From the NCBI GenBank assembly GCA_947492105.1, contig CANLMN010000012.1, forward strand, positions 1 through 64,000: a stretch of DNA of 64,000 nt, in the 5' to 3' direction. The notes below the pieces were generated by a model that saw only the letters and a program-made list of their open reading frames with translations, was not told where the DNA came from and made no database searches. Shown one piece after another: positions 18,870 through 27,791 of this stretch (positions within the stretch are counted from its first letter, which is position 1; each line of letters opens with the position of its first letter). The translations under genes and the position numbers were made by a program. This DNA comes from an uncultured Aquimarina sp. (GTDB taxonomy: Bacteria; Bacteroidota; Bacteroidia; Flavobacteriales; Flavobacteriaceae).

Positions 18870-19592
18870 CACCGTTTTTTTTTCGAATAACACATATAAG
18901 TAAAATGTTTGAAAAACATGTTGAGATAGTAGGAATCATTTTCTTTTCTAGATTGTATAGGATCCTTTTTTGGTATTTGCTAAAGTACTTTGCGTCGTAG
19001 GTCATAAAGGTTTTGGATGAGAAATAGAATTTGGGTGTCAAAAAGAAAGAATAAACTAACAGCATAGACGTTTAGGACGTAGAGTAAAATAGCAGATTTT
19101 GAGATTTGAATTAGAAAAAATAATTTCCTTTTTGCAGAAAGGTTACAAGAGTAACTACGAACAGATTAAAGTGATCTACCTAGAAGAGTTAAAGAATCGA
19201 CATAAAATGATAAAAGAACTATGTTTTTATCGAATAATCTGCTTGTAAATATGGAGAAAAACAGTTGTTTAGTGTCTTTTTTTGGTTAAAATAAGCCATT
19301 TTGGAAAGTTTTAAGCTCTGTGTAGCAGTTTTTTATGATTTTTGTAAGGTAAAAGTCTAGTTATCTGCGTGAAAACAGCGTTATGGTTTGTTTGTCGGTG
19401 AAATGAGTATTTAATCCTTTTTTTGGTTTTGTTTATACATTTTTGAATTACAGGATTTTTCTAGGTATTTTTTTTTGATACAACTATTAATAAAAAGTTA
19501 ATTTTTCAAATAATTAAACAGCTGATTTGTAGCTTTTTACAAGTAAATACTTGTAATTTTAACATAACCATATTATTTTTACGGTAAAACCA

Positions 19593-19624
19593 TTGCAATA
19601 ATAGGTACTAAGTTGCTAAATTTG
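19593..19624 (+). promoter_or_regulatory. promoter of the small lipoprotein gene
   Basis: TTG at 19593-19595 and TAAATTTG at 19617-19624, separated by 21 nt, match the Bacteroidota primary sigma consensus at both elements. The ATG follows 65 nt later. Confidence 0.75.
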
Positions 19625-19689
19625 TCTAGTAGAAGTTATTATATCAACAACTAATTTATCCAACAAAAAACCCTTTAAAACAAAAAAAT

Positions 19690-19869
19690 ATGAAAACTGT
19701 AAGAAACATACTGACTATAATCGCTGTTAGTGCATTCCTTTTCGCTTGTGAAGCTGATCAAGACATCTATAATGATGAGAATGTTATTGAAGAAGTAGAA
19801 GCTTTTACGGAGCCTGGACTAAGTACAGGTGGTAGTTTAAATGGTCATGATGAAGATGCATCGGAATAA
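19690..19869 (+). CDS. small acidic lipoprotein, 59 aa
   Basis: The frame reads MKTVRNILTIIAVSAFLFAC and then a 39-residue tail. The first 20 residues form a lipoprotein signal peptide ending in the lipobox LFAC, so the mature product would be only about 40 residues: a lipidated cysteine followed by a strongly acidic chain (ADQDIYNDENVIEEVEAF, ending HDEDASE). It has its own consensus promoter and its own terminator. The next gene, 93 nt on, is a TPR histidine kinase that also carries a lipoprotein-like N-terminus. I recognise no family. A role as ligand, cofactor or target of the kinase is possible but inferred only from position. Confidence 0.8.
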   Translation: MKTVRNILTIIAVSAFLFACEADQDIYNDENVIEEVEAFTEPGLSTGGSLNGHDEDASE

Positions 19870-19891
19870 TCCTTTGAATTTTTTTAGTATT

Positions 19892-19926
19892 AAAAAACCT
19901 TAAGTGTTAGCTTGAGGTTTTTTTTG
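19892..19926 (+). terminator. terminator after the small lipoprotein gene
   Basis: AAAAAACCTTAAG pairs with CTTGAGGTTTTTT across a 5-nt loop and is followed by T residues. It separates the lipoprotein gene from the kinase gene, so the kinase may rely on readthrough or its own promoter. Confidence 0.8.
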
Positions 19927-19962
19927 TTTAACTGTATTAGTTCAAAATAATTGATTCATTTA

Positions 19963-22014
19963 ATGATTAAATATTGTGTTTTTTGTTGTCTGCTTTGTGT
20001 TTTCTTTTGTTGTACGGACAGTGGGGAGGTTAGAATGAGTGAAAAAAGTAACTCGCAACAGGTGCGATTGGATTCATTGATTAAAAGAAGTGGCTTAAGA
20101 GGTTTACGGACAAAAGAGAGAAAGAAGTACTTGGATACTGCTTACTTTATTTCAAAAAAAATTAAAGATGATACGATACGGAGTAAATATTTCACTGCAT
20201 TATCATATCGATATTATTCTAATCAAAATTTCAAATCTTTCAGAGAATTGAATTATAAGACCATTCGGCTTTCTCAAAGAACCAATGATACAAGTAGACT
20301 AGCTATTAGTTACTGGGATCTGGGAAACTATTTTTGTGATCATAGATTTGAGAATGATAGTGCTTACTATTATTACTCTAAAGCACAACGTTTGTATAGT
20401 AGGATTGGAAATGATTTGTCCTCTGCAAAACTACTGTATAATATATCACGAGTTAAGCAACGTGTCAAGGATTATATTGGTAGCGAAGTGGCTTTGAGCA
20501 AGGCGATTCCTGTATTTAAAGCTTTGGATAGGGATGAGAATCTGTATAATTGTTATAATAATTTAGGGATTGCCAGTGTTGGATTAGCGGAGTTCGATGA
20601 AGCCATTGCCTATTATGACAAAGCATTGGAGTATATCCCCAAAAAGCCGTTGGATGTCTATAAAAAAATACAAAATATCAATAATATAGGGGTAGTCTAC
20701 AAGAGGCAAGAGAATTTTGACAAAGCACTAGAGGTGTATAATAAGGCTTTAGGGTATGATAGTGTATATTATAAGTTCCCAAAACTTTATGCATTATTGT
20801 TGAATAATAGTGCACATTCTAGACTCAAATTGAAAGATACTGTAGGTATTGCTCGTTTATTCTATCGAGCACTCAGAATAAGAGATAGTTTGGGATTGCG
20901 ATCTGATATAAGTGTCAATAAATTACATCTATCAGAGTTTTTTGCTTTTAAGAAAGATACTAGTAAGGCATTGGATTATGCATTGGGCGCAAATAAATTG
21001 GCTGCAGAGCTAGGCGACAATGAAAGTTTACTAGCTTCCTATTTACTGTTGGCTGATTTGGATAAAGAAAAAGGAGTGGAGTATGCCAAAATGCATATCA
21101 ATCTCAGTGATAGTATACAGAGAGAAGAACGAAAAATACGCAACAAATTTGCGAGGATACAATTTGAGACTGAGGAGATAGCAGATAGAAATAAAGAGTT
21201 GAGTAAGCAACGTTATTGGATTTCTGCATTATTAGGGGTAACAGTTGTGATAGCGCTATTGGGTTGGATTATTTTTAGTCAGCGTGCACGTAATGAAGCC
21301 TTGGAGTTTGAACGTATGCAGCAACGAGCCAATGAAGAAATCTTTAATCTCATGCTCTCGCAGCAAAGTAAGCTAGAAGAGGGGAGTCAGCGTGAGAAAA
21401 AACGAATCTCAGAAGAATTGCATGATGGGGTACTGGGTAGGATGTTCGGAACGCGCTTGACATTGGGAAGTCTCAATGACAAGGATGATGCTCAGTCCAA
21501 AAAAACAAGACTTCTCTATCTAAAGGAGCTTAAGAGTATAGAAGAAGAGGTGCGGGGAATTTCGCATGAACTGAATAATGAGATGTTTAACTCAGAAATT
21601 AGTTATTTGACTTTGGTATCTGCCCTCTTGGAGGCGCAGAGTGTAGTTACAAAATTTGATTATACCGTAGATAGTGATTTTAGTATTGATTGGAACTTGG
21701 TTTCTGGTGATATGAAAATTAATATTTATAGAATTATTCAAGAAGCGGTGCAGAATATTAATAAATACGCAAAAGCTGGGAAAGTGACGATTAACTTCGA
21801 AAAAATTCAAAATTCTTTTGTATTTTCGATTCACGATAATGGTATAGGCTTTGATGTTCATGCAACCAGAAAGGGGATTGGGCTAAAAAATATCCATTCG
21901 AGAGTCACTAAATTAGGGGGAGAACTAGATATTATATCAAACAAAAATGAAGGTACCTTGATTCACATACAAGTACCATTTAAAATATTAGTAAACAATG
22001 AAGAAACGGTTTAA
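19963..22014 (+). CDS. TPR-containing sensor histidine kinase (NarL/HisKA_3 type)
   Basis: A membrane sensor kinase of 683 aa when started at the ATG at 19963; a TTG at 19951 would add four residues and is less likely. The cysteine-rich N-terminus (CVFCCLLCVFFCC) works as a signal peptide, possibly lipidated. Residues about 35-390 form tetratricopeptide repeats (FDEAIAYYDKALEYIP, FDKALEVYNKALGYD are clear units) in the periplasm. A transmembrane helix lies at about 416-438. The cytoplasmic part has a coiled coil, a HisKA_3 dimerization helix with phosphorylated H487 (EKKRISEELHDG), then an HATPase_c domain with the N box (IIQEAVQNINKYAKA) and G box (DNGIGFD, GIGLKNIHSRV). It overlaps the response regulator by 17 nt, so the two are translationally linked. 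The signal sensed is unknown. Confidence 0.92.
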   Translation: MIKYCVFCCLLCVFFCCTDSGEVRMSEKSNSQQVRLDSLIKRSGLRGLRTKERKKYLDTAYFISKKIKDDTIRSKYFTALSYRYYSNQNFKSFRELNYKTIRLSQRTNDTSRLAISYWDLGNYFCDHRFENDSAYYYYSKAQRLYSRIGNDLSSAKLLYNISRVKQRVKDYIGSEVALSKAIPVFKALDRDENLYNCYNNLGIASVGLAEFDEAIAYYDKALEYIPKKPLDVYKKIQNINNIGVVYKRQENFDKALEVYNKALGYDSVYYKFPKLYALLLNNSAHSRLKLKDTVGIARLFYRALRIRDSLGLRSDISVNKLHLSEFFAFKKDTSKALDYALGANKLAAELGDNESLLASYLLLADLDKEKGVEYAKMHINLSDSIQREERKIRNKFARIQFETEEIADRNKELSKQRYWISALLGVTVVIALLGWIIFSQRARNEALEFERMQQRANEEIFNLMLSQQSKLEEGSQREKKRISEELHDGVLGRMFGTRLTLGSLNDKDDAQSKKTRLLYLKELKSIEEEVRGISHELNNEMFNSEISYLTLVSALLEAQSVVTKFDYTVDSDFSIDWNLVSGDMKINIYRIIQEAVQNINKYAKAGKVTINFEKIQNSFVFSIHDNGIGFDVHATRKGIGLKNIHSRVTKLGGELDIISNKNEGTLIHIQVPFKILVNNEETV

Positions 22015-22672
22015 AGTATTAATTGTAGATGATCATCCAATGATAGTAGAGGGGTATAAAAACGCCTTGTTAGGGATTGATTCTGAGTTATATAAATTGA
22101 CCATTACTACAGCAAATAGCTGTGATACTGCTTTTGATAAACTACAAACAGCTGCCGAAAAGGATAAACCTTATGATGTTATATTCTTTGATGTCAAATT
22201 ACCACCCTCTGCGGATGGTAAAATTCTCTCTGGAGAGGATCTTGGTATCAAAGCTCGGGCCATGTTGCCTACATCAAAGATTGTAATATTGACAATGTTC
22301 AATGATGGATTCAGAATTCAGAATATTATCAAAAACGTAAATCCTGATGGGTTCTTAGTAAAAAGTGATATAACCTCCGATGAGTTGGTTCGTGCTTTTG
22401 AGGTCATTGTCAAGGATCCACCGTATTACAGTCATACGGTGTCCAAATTGATTCGTAAAAAGATGGCGAGTAACATTGCATTGGATGAAATCGATAGGAG
22501 CATCTTGTATCATTTGTCCAAAGGAATCAAAACTAAAGATTTGCCAAATTATATCAAATTGTCTCTAGCAGCAATAGAAAAACGTAAAAAAGGATTGAAA
22601 GAATGTTTTGAGATCAATATAGGTGGTGATAAATCTTTGCTAGAAAAAGCACAGGATTTGGGATATCTGTAG
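21998..22672 (+). CDS. two-component response regulator, NarL-like
   Basis: A 224-aa transcription factor, the likely partner of the overlapping kinase. Receiver domain about 5-130: acidic pair in IVDDHP, phospho-acceptor D65 in FFDVKLP, and conserved T and K in ILTMFND and LVKSD. The C-terminal region (about 160-224) aligns by position with a LuxR-type helix-turn-helix (DEIDRSILYHLSKGIKTKDL), but the usual GxSNKEIA... core is poorly conserved (IKLSLAAIEKRKKGLKE). It may be a diverged LuxR/NarL output domain. Targets are unknown; the neighbouring small lipoprotein gene is one candidate. Confidence 0.88.
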   Translation: MKKRFKVLIVDDHPMIVEGYKNALLGIDSELYKLTITTANSCDTAFDKLQTAAEKDKPYDVIFFDVKLPPSADGKILSGEDLGIKARAMLPTSKIVILTMFNDGFRIQNIIKNVNPDGFLVKSDITSDELVRAFEVIVKDPPYYSHTVSKLIRKKMASNIALDEIDRSILYHLSKGIKTKDLPNYIKLSLAAIEKRKKGLKECFEINIGGDKSLLEKAQDLGYL

Positions 22673-22700
22673 ATAAAGAAATAAACGATTTTAGTGAAGC

Positions 22701-22762
22701 AACCCAGTACCAAGTGTGTTTTTGTGCTAGAGCAAAAACACACTTGGTACTGGGTTTTTAAT
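22701..22762. terminator. perfect 24-bp hairpin, probably a bidirectional terminator
   Basis: Bases 22701-22724 are fully complementary to 22733-22756, with an 8-nt loop (TGCTAGAG), and T residues follow on the plus strand. It lies 28 nt after the response-regulator stop codon. The stem is longer and more perfect than other terminators in the window. Confidence 0.85.
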
Positions 22763-22850
22763 TTTGTAGTAATAGGTCGATTGTGGGAGAAGCGTACAGT
22801 GAATCACAAAAACTACAAAGCCGTAGCTCCCAACTCCCAACTATAAATCC

Positions 22851-22858
22851 TACCTTTG
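22851..22858 (+). promoter_or_regulatory. -7 element of the era promoter
   Basis: TACCTTTG matches TAnnTTTG. It overlaps the in-frame TTG at 22856, so transcription begins downstream of that codon and the ATG at 22874 is the start of era; the leader would be about 10 nt. Confidence 0.65.
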
Positions 22859-22873
22859 TATCAAAACAAGAAG

Positions 22874-23755
22874 ATGCATAAAGCCGGATTTGTAAATATC
22901 ATAGGGAATCCCAATGTTGGGAAGTCTACCTTGATGAATGCCTTTGTGGGAGAAAAACTCTCTATTATAACTTCCAAGGCACAAACGACAAGACACAGAA
23001 TCCTTGGGATTGTCAATGGAGATGATTTTCAGGTGTTATTATCGGATACTCCTGGAATTATCAAACCAGCGTATGAGTTACAGGCGTCTATGATGGATTT
23101 TGTCAAATCAGCCTTTGAGGATGCGGATATCCTTATCTATATGGTAGAGATTGGAGAGAAGTCCCTCAAAGACGAACATTTTTTTAAGAAAATCACCAAT
23201 GCAAAGATTCCGATATTACTATTATTAAATAAAATAGATAAATCAGATCAGTCACAGTTAGAGGAGCAAGTACAGTTTTGGGCAGCACAAGTTCCAAATG
23301 CAGAGATTTTTCCTATTTCTGCACTCGAGAATTTTAATATTAGAGAGGTTTTTGATAGAATTATAGCGTTGCTTCCAGAATCTCCTCCATTCTACCCAAA
23401 GGATCAACTCACGGATAAACCAGAACGTTTTTTTATCAATGAAACTGTTCGAGAAAAAATCCTAATGCATTACAAAAAAGAAATCCCATACTCGGTAGAG
23501 GTGGAGACAGAAGAATTTTTTGAGGATGAAGATATTATTCGTATTCGGACAGTGATCATGGTAGAACGAGATTCTCAAAAGGGAATTATTATCGGACATA
23601 AAGGTAGCGCACTCAAACGTGTGGGTATGGAGTCTAGAAAGGATTTGGAAAAGTTTTTTGGTAAGCAAATTCATCTAGAGTTGTATGTAAAAGTCAATAA
23701 GAATTGGCGTAGCAATGAACGTCAACTAAGACGTTTTGGCTATCATAACAAATAG
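22874..23755 (+). CDS. era: GTPase Era
   Basis: A 293-aa GTPase that binds the 3' end of 16S rRNA and acts in 30S subunit maturation. G1 GNPNVGKST (11-19), G2 region with the TTRH motif, G3 DTPG, G4 NKID, and the C-terminal KH RNA-binding domain (IRTVIMVERDSQKGIIIGHKG, about 210-285). The ATG at 22874 is chosen because a consensus promoter element covers the upstream TTG. The length is normal. Its neighbour der is also a ribosome-assembly GTPase, 112 nt downstream with its own promoter. Confidence 0.97.
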   Translation: MHKAGFVNIIGNPNVGKSTLMNAFVGEKLSIITSKAQTTRHRILGIVNGDDFQVLLSDTPGIIKPAYELQASMMDFVKSAFEDADILIYMVEIGEKSLKDEHFFKKITNAKIPILLLLNKIDKSDQSQLEEQVQFWAAQVPNAEIFPISALENFNIREVFDRIIALLPESPPFYPKDQLTDKPERFFINETVREKILMHYKKEIPYSVEVETEEFFEDEDIIRIRTVIMVERDSQKGIIIGHKGSALKRVGMESRKDLEKFFGKQIHLELYVKVNKNWRSNERQLRRFGYHNK

Positions 23756-23812
23756 TGTTATGGTGTGTTTTGAGAGAATCGTGAGATGTAATAAGGCGAT
23801 TATTCTTGATTA

Positions 23813-23845
23813 TTGCATAGATGCGTTAGAAAAAGACTAATTTTG
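23813..23845 (+). promoter_or_regulatory. promoter of der
   Basis: TTG (23813-23815) and TAATTTTG (23838-23845) separated by 22 nt match the Bacteroidota consensus. The der ATG is 23 nt downstream. Confidence 0.7.
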
Positions 23846-23867
23846 CAGGAAATTTCAAAAGTATAAT

Positions 23868-25175
23868 ATGGGTGCAATTGTTGCCATAGTAGGAAGGCCA
23901 AACGTTGGGAAATCCACATTTTTTAATCGACTGATCCAGAAAAGAGAAGCGATTGTAGATGCGGTAAGTGGAGTAACTAGAGATCGTCATTATGGAAAAT
24001 GTGATTGGAATGGGGTAGAGTTCTCTCTAATCGATACAGGGGGGTATGTAGTCGGAAGTGATGATATTTTTGAAGCAGAGATAGATAAGCAGGTAGAGCT
24101 GGCTATTGATGAAGCGGATGCAATCATTTTTATGGTCGATGTAGAGTCTGGTGTGACTGGAATGGATGAAGAGGTAGCAACACTATTGCGAAAGGTGCGC
24201 AAACCAGTATTCTTGGCTGTGAACAAAGTGGATAATAGTTCTAGAAACGATAATGCTGTGGAGTTTTATGCTCTGGGTCTTGGAGAGTATTATACAATTG
24301 CAAGTATTAACGGTAGTGGAACTGGAGAGTTGCTAGATGCTTTGGTAGAAGCATTACCAGAAAAAGAAGAAGAAGATGTTTCGGAGCTACCGCGTTTTGC
24401 TGTGGTAGGAAGGCCTAATGCTGGGAAATCATCATTTATCAATGCACTAATAGGAGAGGATCGCTATATCGTTACCGATATTGCAGGTACTACCCGTGAT
24501 GCCATTGATACACGATATAAACGTTTTGGATTTGAGTTTAATCTTATAGATACAGCCGGAATTCGTCGAAAAGCAAAAGTCAAAGAGGATTTGGAGTTTT
24601 ATTCTGTAATGCGTTCTGTACGCGCAATAGAATATTCGGATATCTGCTTACTAGTGGTAGATGCCAGTCGTGGTTTCGATGCTCAGGTACAGAATATCTT
24701 TTGGTTGGCAGAGCGAAACCGTAAAGGAATTGTTATTCTTGTCAATAAGTGGGATTTGATAGATAACAAAGAAAGTAATACACTACGTGATTATGAGAAT
24801 CATATCCGTAGAGAGATTGCACCATTTACAGATGTACCAGTGGTGTTTATTTCGGTAAAAAATAAACAGCGTATTTTCAAAGCGATAGAAACAGCTGTTG
24901 AGGTGTTCAAAAATCGTTCGAAAAAAATCAAAACAAGTGTCATGAATGATACCATGTTACCGATTATAGAGCGCAACCCGCCACCAGCGTACAAAGGAAA
25001 ATATGTAAAGATTAAATACTGCATGCAATTGCCAACACCACAACCGCAATTCGTATTTTTCTGTAATTTACCTCAGTACGTCAAAGAGCCTTATAAGCGA
25101 TTTATAGAAAATAAATTACGGAGCGAATTTGATTTTAATGGAGTGCCAATTACGGTGTATTTTAGAAAAAAATAA
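23868..25175 (+). CDS. der: GTPase Der (EngA), tandem G domains
   Basis: A 435-aa GTPase with two consecutive G domains, needed for 50S subunit assembly. First domain: G1 GRPNVGKST (9-17), G3 DTGG, G4 NKVD. Second domain: G1 GRPNAGKSS (about 182-190), G3 DTAG, G4 NKWD. The C-terminal KH-like domain includes [16 protein letters not shown] and ends with [13 protein letters not shown]. Length and layout are standard. It is convergent with the next gene, only 3 nt away, and no separate terminator is visible between them. Confidence 0.97.
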   Translation: MGAIVAIVGRPNVGKSTFFNRLIQKREAIVDAVSGVTRDRHYGKCDWNGVEFSLIDTGGYVVGSDDIFEAEIDKQVELAIDEADAIIFMVDVESGVTGMDEEVATLLRKVRKPVFLAVNKVDNSSRNDNAVEFYALGLGEYYTIASINGSGTGELLDALVEALPEKEEEDVSELPRFAVVGRPNAGKSSFINALIGEDRYIVTDIAGTTRDAIDTRYKRFGFEFNLIDTAGIRRKAKVKEDLEFYSVMRSVRAIEYSDICLLVVDASRGFDAQVQNIFWLAERNRKGIVILVNKWDLIDNKESNTLRDYENHIRREIAPFTDVPVVFISVKNKQRIFKAIETAVEVFKNRSKKIKTSVMNDTMLPIIERNPPPAYKGKYVKIKYCMQLPTPQPQFVFFCNLPQYVKEPYKRFIENKLRSEFDFNGVPITVYFRKK

Positions 25176-25178
25176 CGC

Positions 25179-26180
25179 TTACAATATACCAATGGATGTT
25201 GCATGTGCTTCTATCTCATCCGAATTATCAATCAAAAGCATTGGTACAAGATCAAAATTTTGAATCAATTGTTGTGCTTTTTGTTGGCGTCTTTTGTTTT
25301 TGACACTGCGGAGATAGATTGCTAGAATACGATTTGGATGTTTTTTGGCAATTTCGCTATAATAGATACCGTCTTTTTCACCGCTATCACCAATCAGTAC
25401 AAAATTTAGATTTGGATAGGTGGCTAGAATACGGTTGATTTCGTTGTACTTGTGGGGTGTTTTAGGTCTTTCGGTTTTGTCAAATGGAGTCCAGATATCA
25501 CGTAACAAGACTGGGCCCTTGGGGAATTTATTCTTCTGAAGAAATCTAACAAGATAGTCATAGAGATTCCAAGGACTGTTGCTTACATAAAAAATAGGAT
25601 TTATGGGAGTTCCCTCGTGGGTAGGCTGTAGTAATTTTTGATAGAAATCAGCGGCACCTTCCAGGGGGATTCGTTCATCAAAATTTTTGAAAAGTGTATT
25701 GATCAAGAGGCGCCATTTGAATCTTGAGCTCACACCAGTGTGCAAAATGGTGTCATCAATATCGCTGATAATACCGAATTTGGCCTTTTTGTTAGGAATC
25801 AACATCGCTCCCGAGAATAAGTTTTCGTTTTGCACAGTTTGATTCTCTGGGGGCTGCATATAACTTGAGGTATAGGCGAGCCACCCATCCTTGTTCGTTA
25901 ATTGTTCTAATCCACTAGTTTGTTGCCCAAAAGTGTAATAGCCTTCCATGTCCGTAATGGTGTCGTAGGTAGCTCCATTGGATACAGTTAGTTGAATTGT
26001 GGTATTTGGAATTTCATTACTCTCGAACTGTTTGTAGATGTTAGCGAAAGTTTTGAAAATGGATTGGTTAGAGCCAAAAAGAATTTGTTTGTCTTCCAAG
26101 GCTCTACCATTTACATGTAATTGTTTGTCTGTTCCGTAGCTTAAGTACGTGTGAATAAGTAATGGGCGCTTTTTTGACAT
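25179..26180 (-). CDS. APP1-like phosphatase-domain protein (DUF2183)
   Basis: A 333-aa cytoplasmic protein with no signal peptide. The C-terminal half carries the APP1/DUF2183 catalytic domain: a HAD-like DIDDT motif at 140-144 (GIISDIDDTI), FYVSNSPWNLYDYL, and LIGDSGEKDGIYY with the later acidic motif. In yeast App1 this domain is a Mg-dependent phosphatidate phosphatase; bacterial members have no agreed substrate. The N-terminal 130 residues form a beta-rich region (IQLTVSNGATYDTITDMEGYY) often seen in these proteins. The gene is convergent with der and has no obvious functional partner here. Confidence 0.85.
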   Translation of the reverse strand: MSKKRPLLIHTYLSYGTDKQLHVNGRALEDKQILFGSNQSIFKTFANIYKQFESNEIPNTTIQLTVSNGATYDTITDMEGYYTFGQQTSGLEQLTNKDGWLAYTSSYMQPPENQTVQNENLFSGAMLIPNKKAKFGIISDIDDTILHTGVSSRFKWRLLINTLFKNFDERIPLEGAADFYQKLLQPTHEGTPINPIFYVSNSPWNLYDYLVRFLQKNKFPKGPVLLRDIWTPFDKTERPKTPHKYNEINRILATYPNLNFVLIGDSGEKDGIYYSEIAKKHPNRILAIYLRSVKNKRRQQKAQQLIQNFDLVPMLLIDNSDEIEAHATSIGIL

Positions 26181-26402
26181 GGAGTGGAGATGATCTTGGG
26201 ATAAAGATATATAAAAACCACGACTTTGATCGGAGTCTTTGTGATACGGTATTGTTATGAAAGTGTCATGAAAAAAAAGCTTTTGCCGTAAGACGTATGG
26301 TCTTGGTTTTTTTTCAAAATGTATTTATGTTAGTAAAAATACAATTTAGGGTTTCGAAAATCAAGTGTCTATAGTTTGGTGTGTTTTGATTCTTAAGGTG
26401 TA

Positions 26403-26497
26403 CTGCTATTTTTTCACTCTAAGATTAAACTGTAGTCACGGTTATGCTGAAATTTTATAGCTCAAACAAGCAAAAAAATAGTTCAATTATTTTGACT
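26403..26497 (-). repeat. repeat family 2, inverted copy
   Basis: Read on the minus strand it gives GTCAAAATAATTGAACTATT, TTTGCTTGTTTGAGCTATAA, CATAACCGTGACTAC and GTGAAAAAATAGCA, the same blocks and order as the plus-strand copies at 41.3 and 48.2 kb. It is the only copy I found in this orientation. Confidence 0.7.
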
Positions 26498-26516
26498 CAC
26501 AATTATATTTTAATAC

Positions 26517-26602
26517 AATTTAGGTATATAAATTTATGTTAATGACACTGTTATTTTTTTATGTAAAAACACCGTGATGTTATTGCCTAGCCTTAGCTAT
26601 GG
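26517..26602 (+). repeat. repeat family 3, second copy
   Basis: TTTAGGTATATAAATTTATG, AATGACACTGTTATTTTTTT, AAAAACACCGTGATG and TATTGCCTAGCCTTAGCTATG closely match 14131-14220, with a slightly decayed central stem. As at 14 kb, a family 2 sequence lies directly to its left. Confidence 0.7.
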
Positions 26603-26949
26603 AAAAAGAACAAGGCGATATGCTTATATAGTTAATGTGGTATAACCAGTCTAAAATAGTAGCCGAAGAAGCCGCATGATCGGTTTGTAGTTCTTTTCTA
26701 AATGGTGTTGTGTATCGTTTTGTGACAGGTATTTGTTTCTGTTTGTTAAGGAATAGAAGAGGTTTGAGTTTTTTGGTTTTGGTAGGATCGACCGGAGGGG
26801 GATAGAGGTGATAGACGCTTTTTAGCGCAAATGGAGTGCTTTTTGCACCTTGCAGCACTGTTATGGACTAAGGAAAAGACGAAAATTGGATAGAAGGCAT
26901 TTTTATAACGGTGGATTCGAAAAAATAAAATACGTCTAAGTGAAATAAA

Positions 26950-26995
26950 AACAAGGACACTGCATTTGTCATGAAATACTGTGCCCTTGTTTTTG
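26950..26995 (-). terminator. terminator of ppa
   Basis: AACAAGGACACTGCATTT pairs with AAATACTGTGCCCTTGTT across a 6-nt loop with a few mismatches. T runs flank both sides, so it could stop transcription in either direction. It lies 72 nt past the ppa stop. Confidence 0.75.
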
Positions 26996-27065
26996 TGAAG
27001 TCTTAAAAAAAGAAAGAATTCTTTTTAAAGTCTTATACTAAAATTCTTTTGTAAGGCATTTGTGG

Positions 27066-27596
27066 TTAATCGATACTGAATAATCCAGCAGGTCTGTTTT
27101 CTATGGCTTCAAAACGAGCAACAGATTCTTCGATCAGTTTTTTTGCGATTTCAGCATTTCCCCATCCTCCAACATCTACTTTCTTTTTTTCCAAATCTTT
27201 GTATACCTGGAAAAAATGTTCAATTTCCTTAACCAAATGTTCATTTAATTCATTGAGATCTGATATTTTACTAGCAATTGGATCTGCTATGGGGACACAA
27301 ATGATTTTGTCATCTGGACCTTTTTCGTCTGCCATATGGAATACTCCAATAGGCTTTACCTCGATAACACAACCAGGAAAAGTAGGTTCTGTAACCAAAA
27401 CTAGCACGTCCAATGGATCTCCGTCAAGTGCTAAGGTTTCAGGGATGAATCCATAATCGGCAGGATACATCATCGAAGAAAATATCATACGATCATAGCG
27501 AATTTTTTTTAATTCAAAATCATACTCATATTTATTTCTGCTTCCTTTAGGTATTTCTATTAGTACATCAAAAGTACTGTATTTTGCTGCGCTCAT
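27066..27596 (-). CDS. ppa: soluble inorganic pyrophosphatase, family I
   Basis: A 176-aa cytoplasmic enzyme that hydrolyses pyrophosphate and pulls biosynthetic reactions forward. The family I signature DGDPLD (58-63) carries the metal-binding aspartates. Substrate-binding stretches include EIPKGSRNKYEYD, YPADYGFIPET and GPDDKIICVP. Length fits bacterial family I enzymes. The gene stands alone with a terminator downstream. A palindrome at 27638-27668 lies in its upstream region. Confidence 0.96.
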   Translation of the reverse strand: MSAAKYSTFDVLIEIPKGSRNKYEYDFELKKIRYDRMIFSSMMYPADYGFIPETLALDGDPLDVLVLVTEPTFPGCVIEVKPIGVFHMADEKGPDDKIICVPIADPIASKISDLNELNEHLVKEIEHFFQVYKDLEKKKVDVGGWGNAEIAKKLIEESVARFEAIENRPAGLFSID

Positions 27597-27637
27597 TATC
27601 GGCTATTTCTAATGTTTAATTTATCTTGCTAAGGGTA

Positions 27638-27668
27638 ATACCAAATATCCAAAATTGGTATTTGGTAT
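27638..27668. repeat. palindrome upstream of ppa
   Basis: ATACCAAATATCCAA (27638-27652) and TTGGTATTTGGTAT (27655-27668) are complementary apart from one bulged base. The left edge reads GGTAATACCAAAT, similar to the ends of the intergenic repeats. It may be an operator or a repeat relic. Confidence 0.5.
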
Positions 27669-27791
27669 CAAATTTCTGTAAATATACGGAATAGCAGAAG
27701 TTTGTTGCAAAAGATCTGATAGGATTATATCAAGTATCTCGTAAACGATAACGTTTGAAGTATAAAATAGATTAGCTTTTTTTGCTTTAAA

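Larger units (their letters stand above)
18736..19689. other. 954-bp AT-rich gap with divergent promoters
   Basis: Between rhlE (minus) and the small lipoprotein gene (plus). The rhlE-side promoter element is at 18862-18869 and the lipoprotein promoter at 19593-19624. A short minus-strand frame (18817-19065) overlaps the rhlE promoter element and looks fortuitous. I see no RNA gene or repeat in the central 700 bp. Confidence 0.5.
26181..27065. other. 885-bp gap holding repeat families 2 and 3 and the ppa terminator
   Basis: An inverted family 2 copy (26403-26497) is followed by family 3 (26517-26602). A minus-strand open frame (26580-26858, 92 codons) begins beyond the repeat and runs into it; it has no recognisable domain and I do not annotate it as a gene. 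The ppa terminator is at 26950-26994. Confidence 0.55.

Noticed and set aside
18817-19065. An 82-codon minus-strand frame upstream of rhlE
   Set aside because: It covers the likely rhlE promoter element and its translation has no family features.
26580-26858. A 92-codon minus-strand open frame in the gap before ppa
   Set aside because: It overlaps a family 3 repeat, has no recognisable domain or signal, and no promoter or ribosome site; repeats of this kind can leave open frames by chance.
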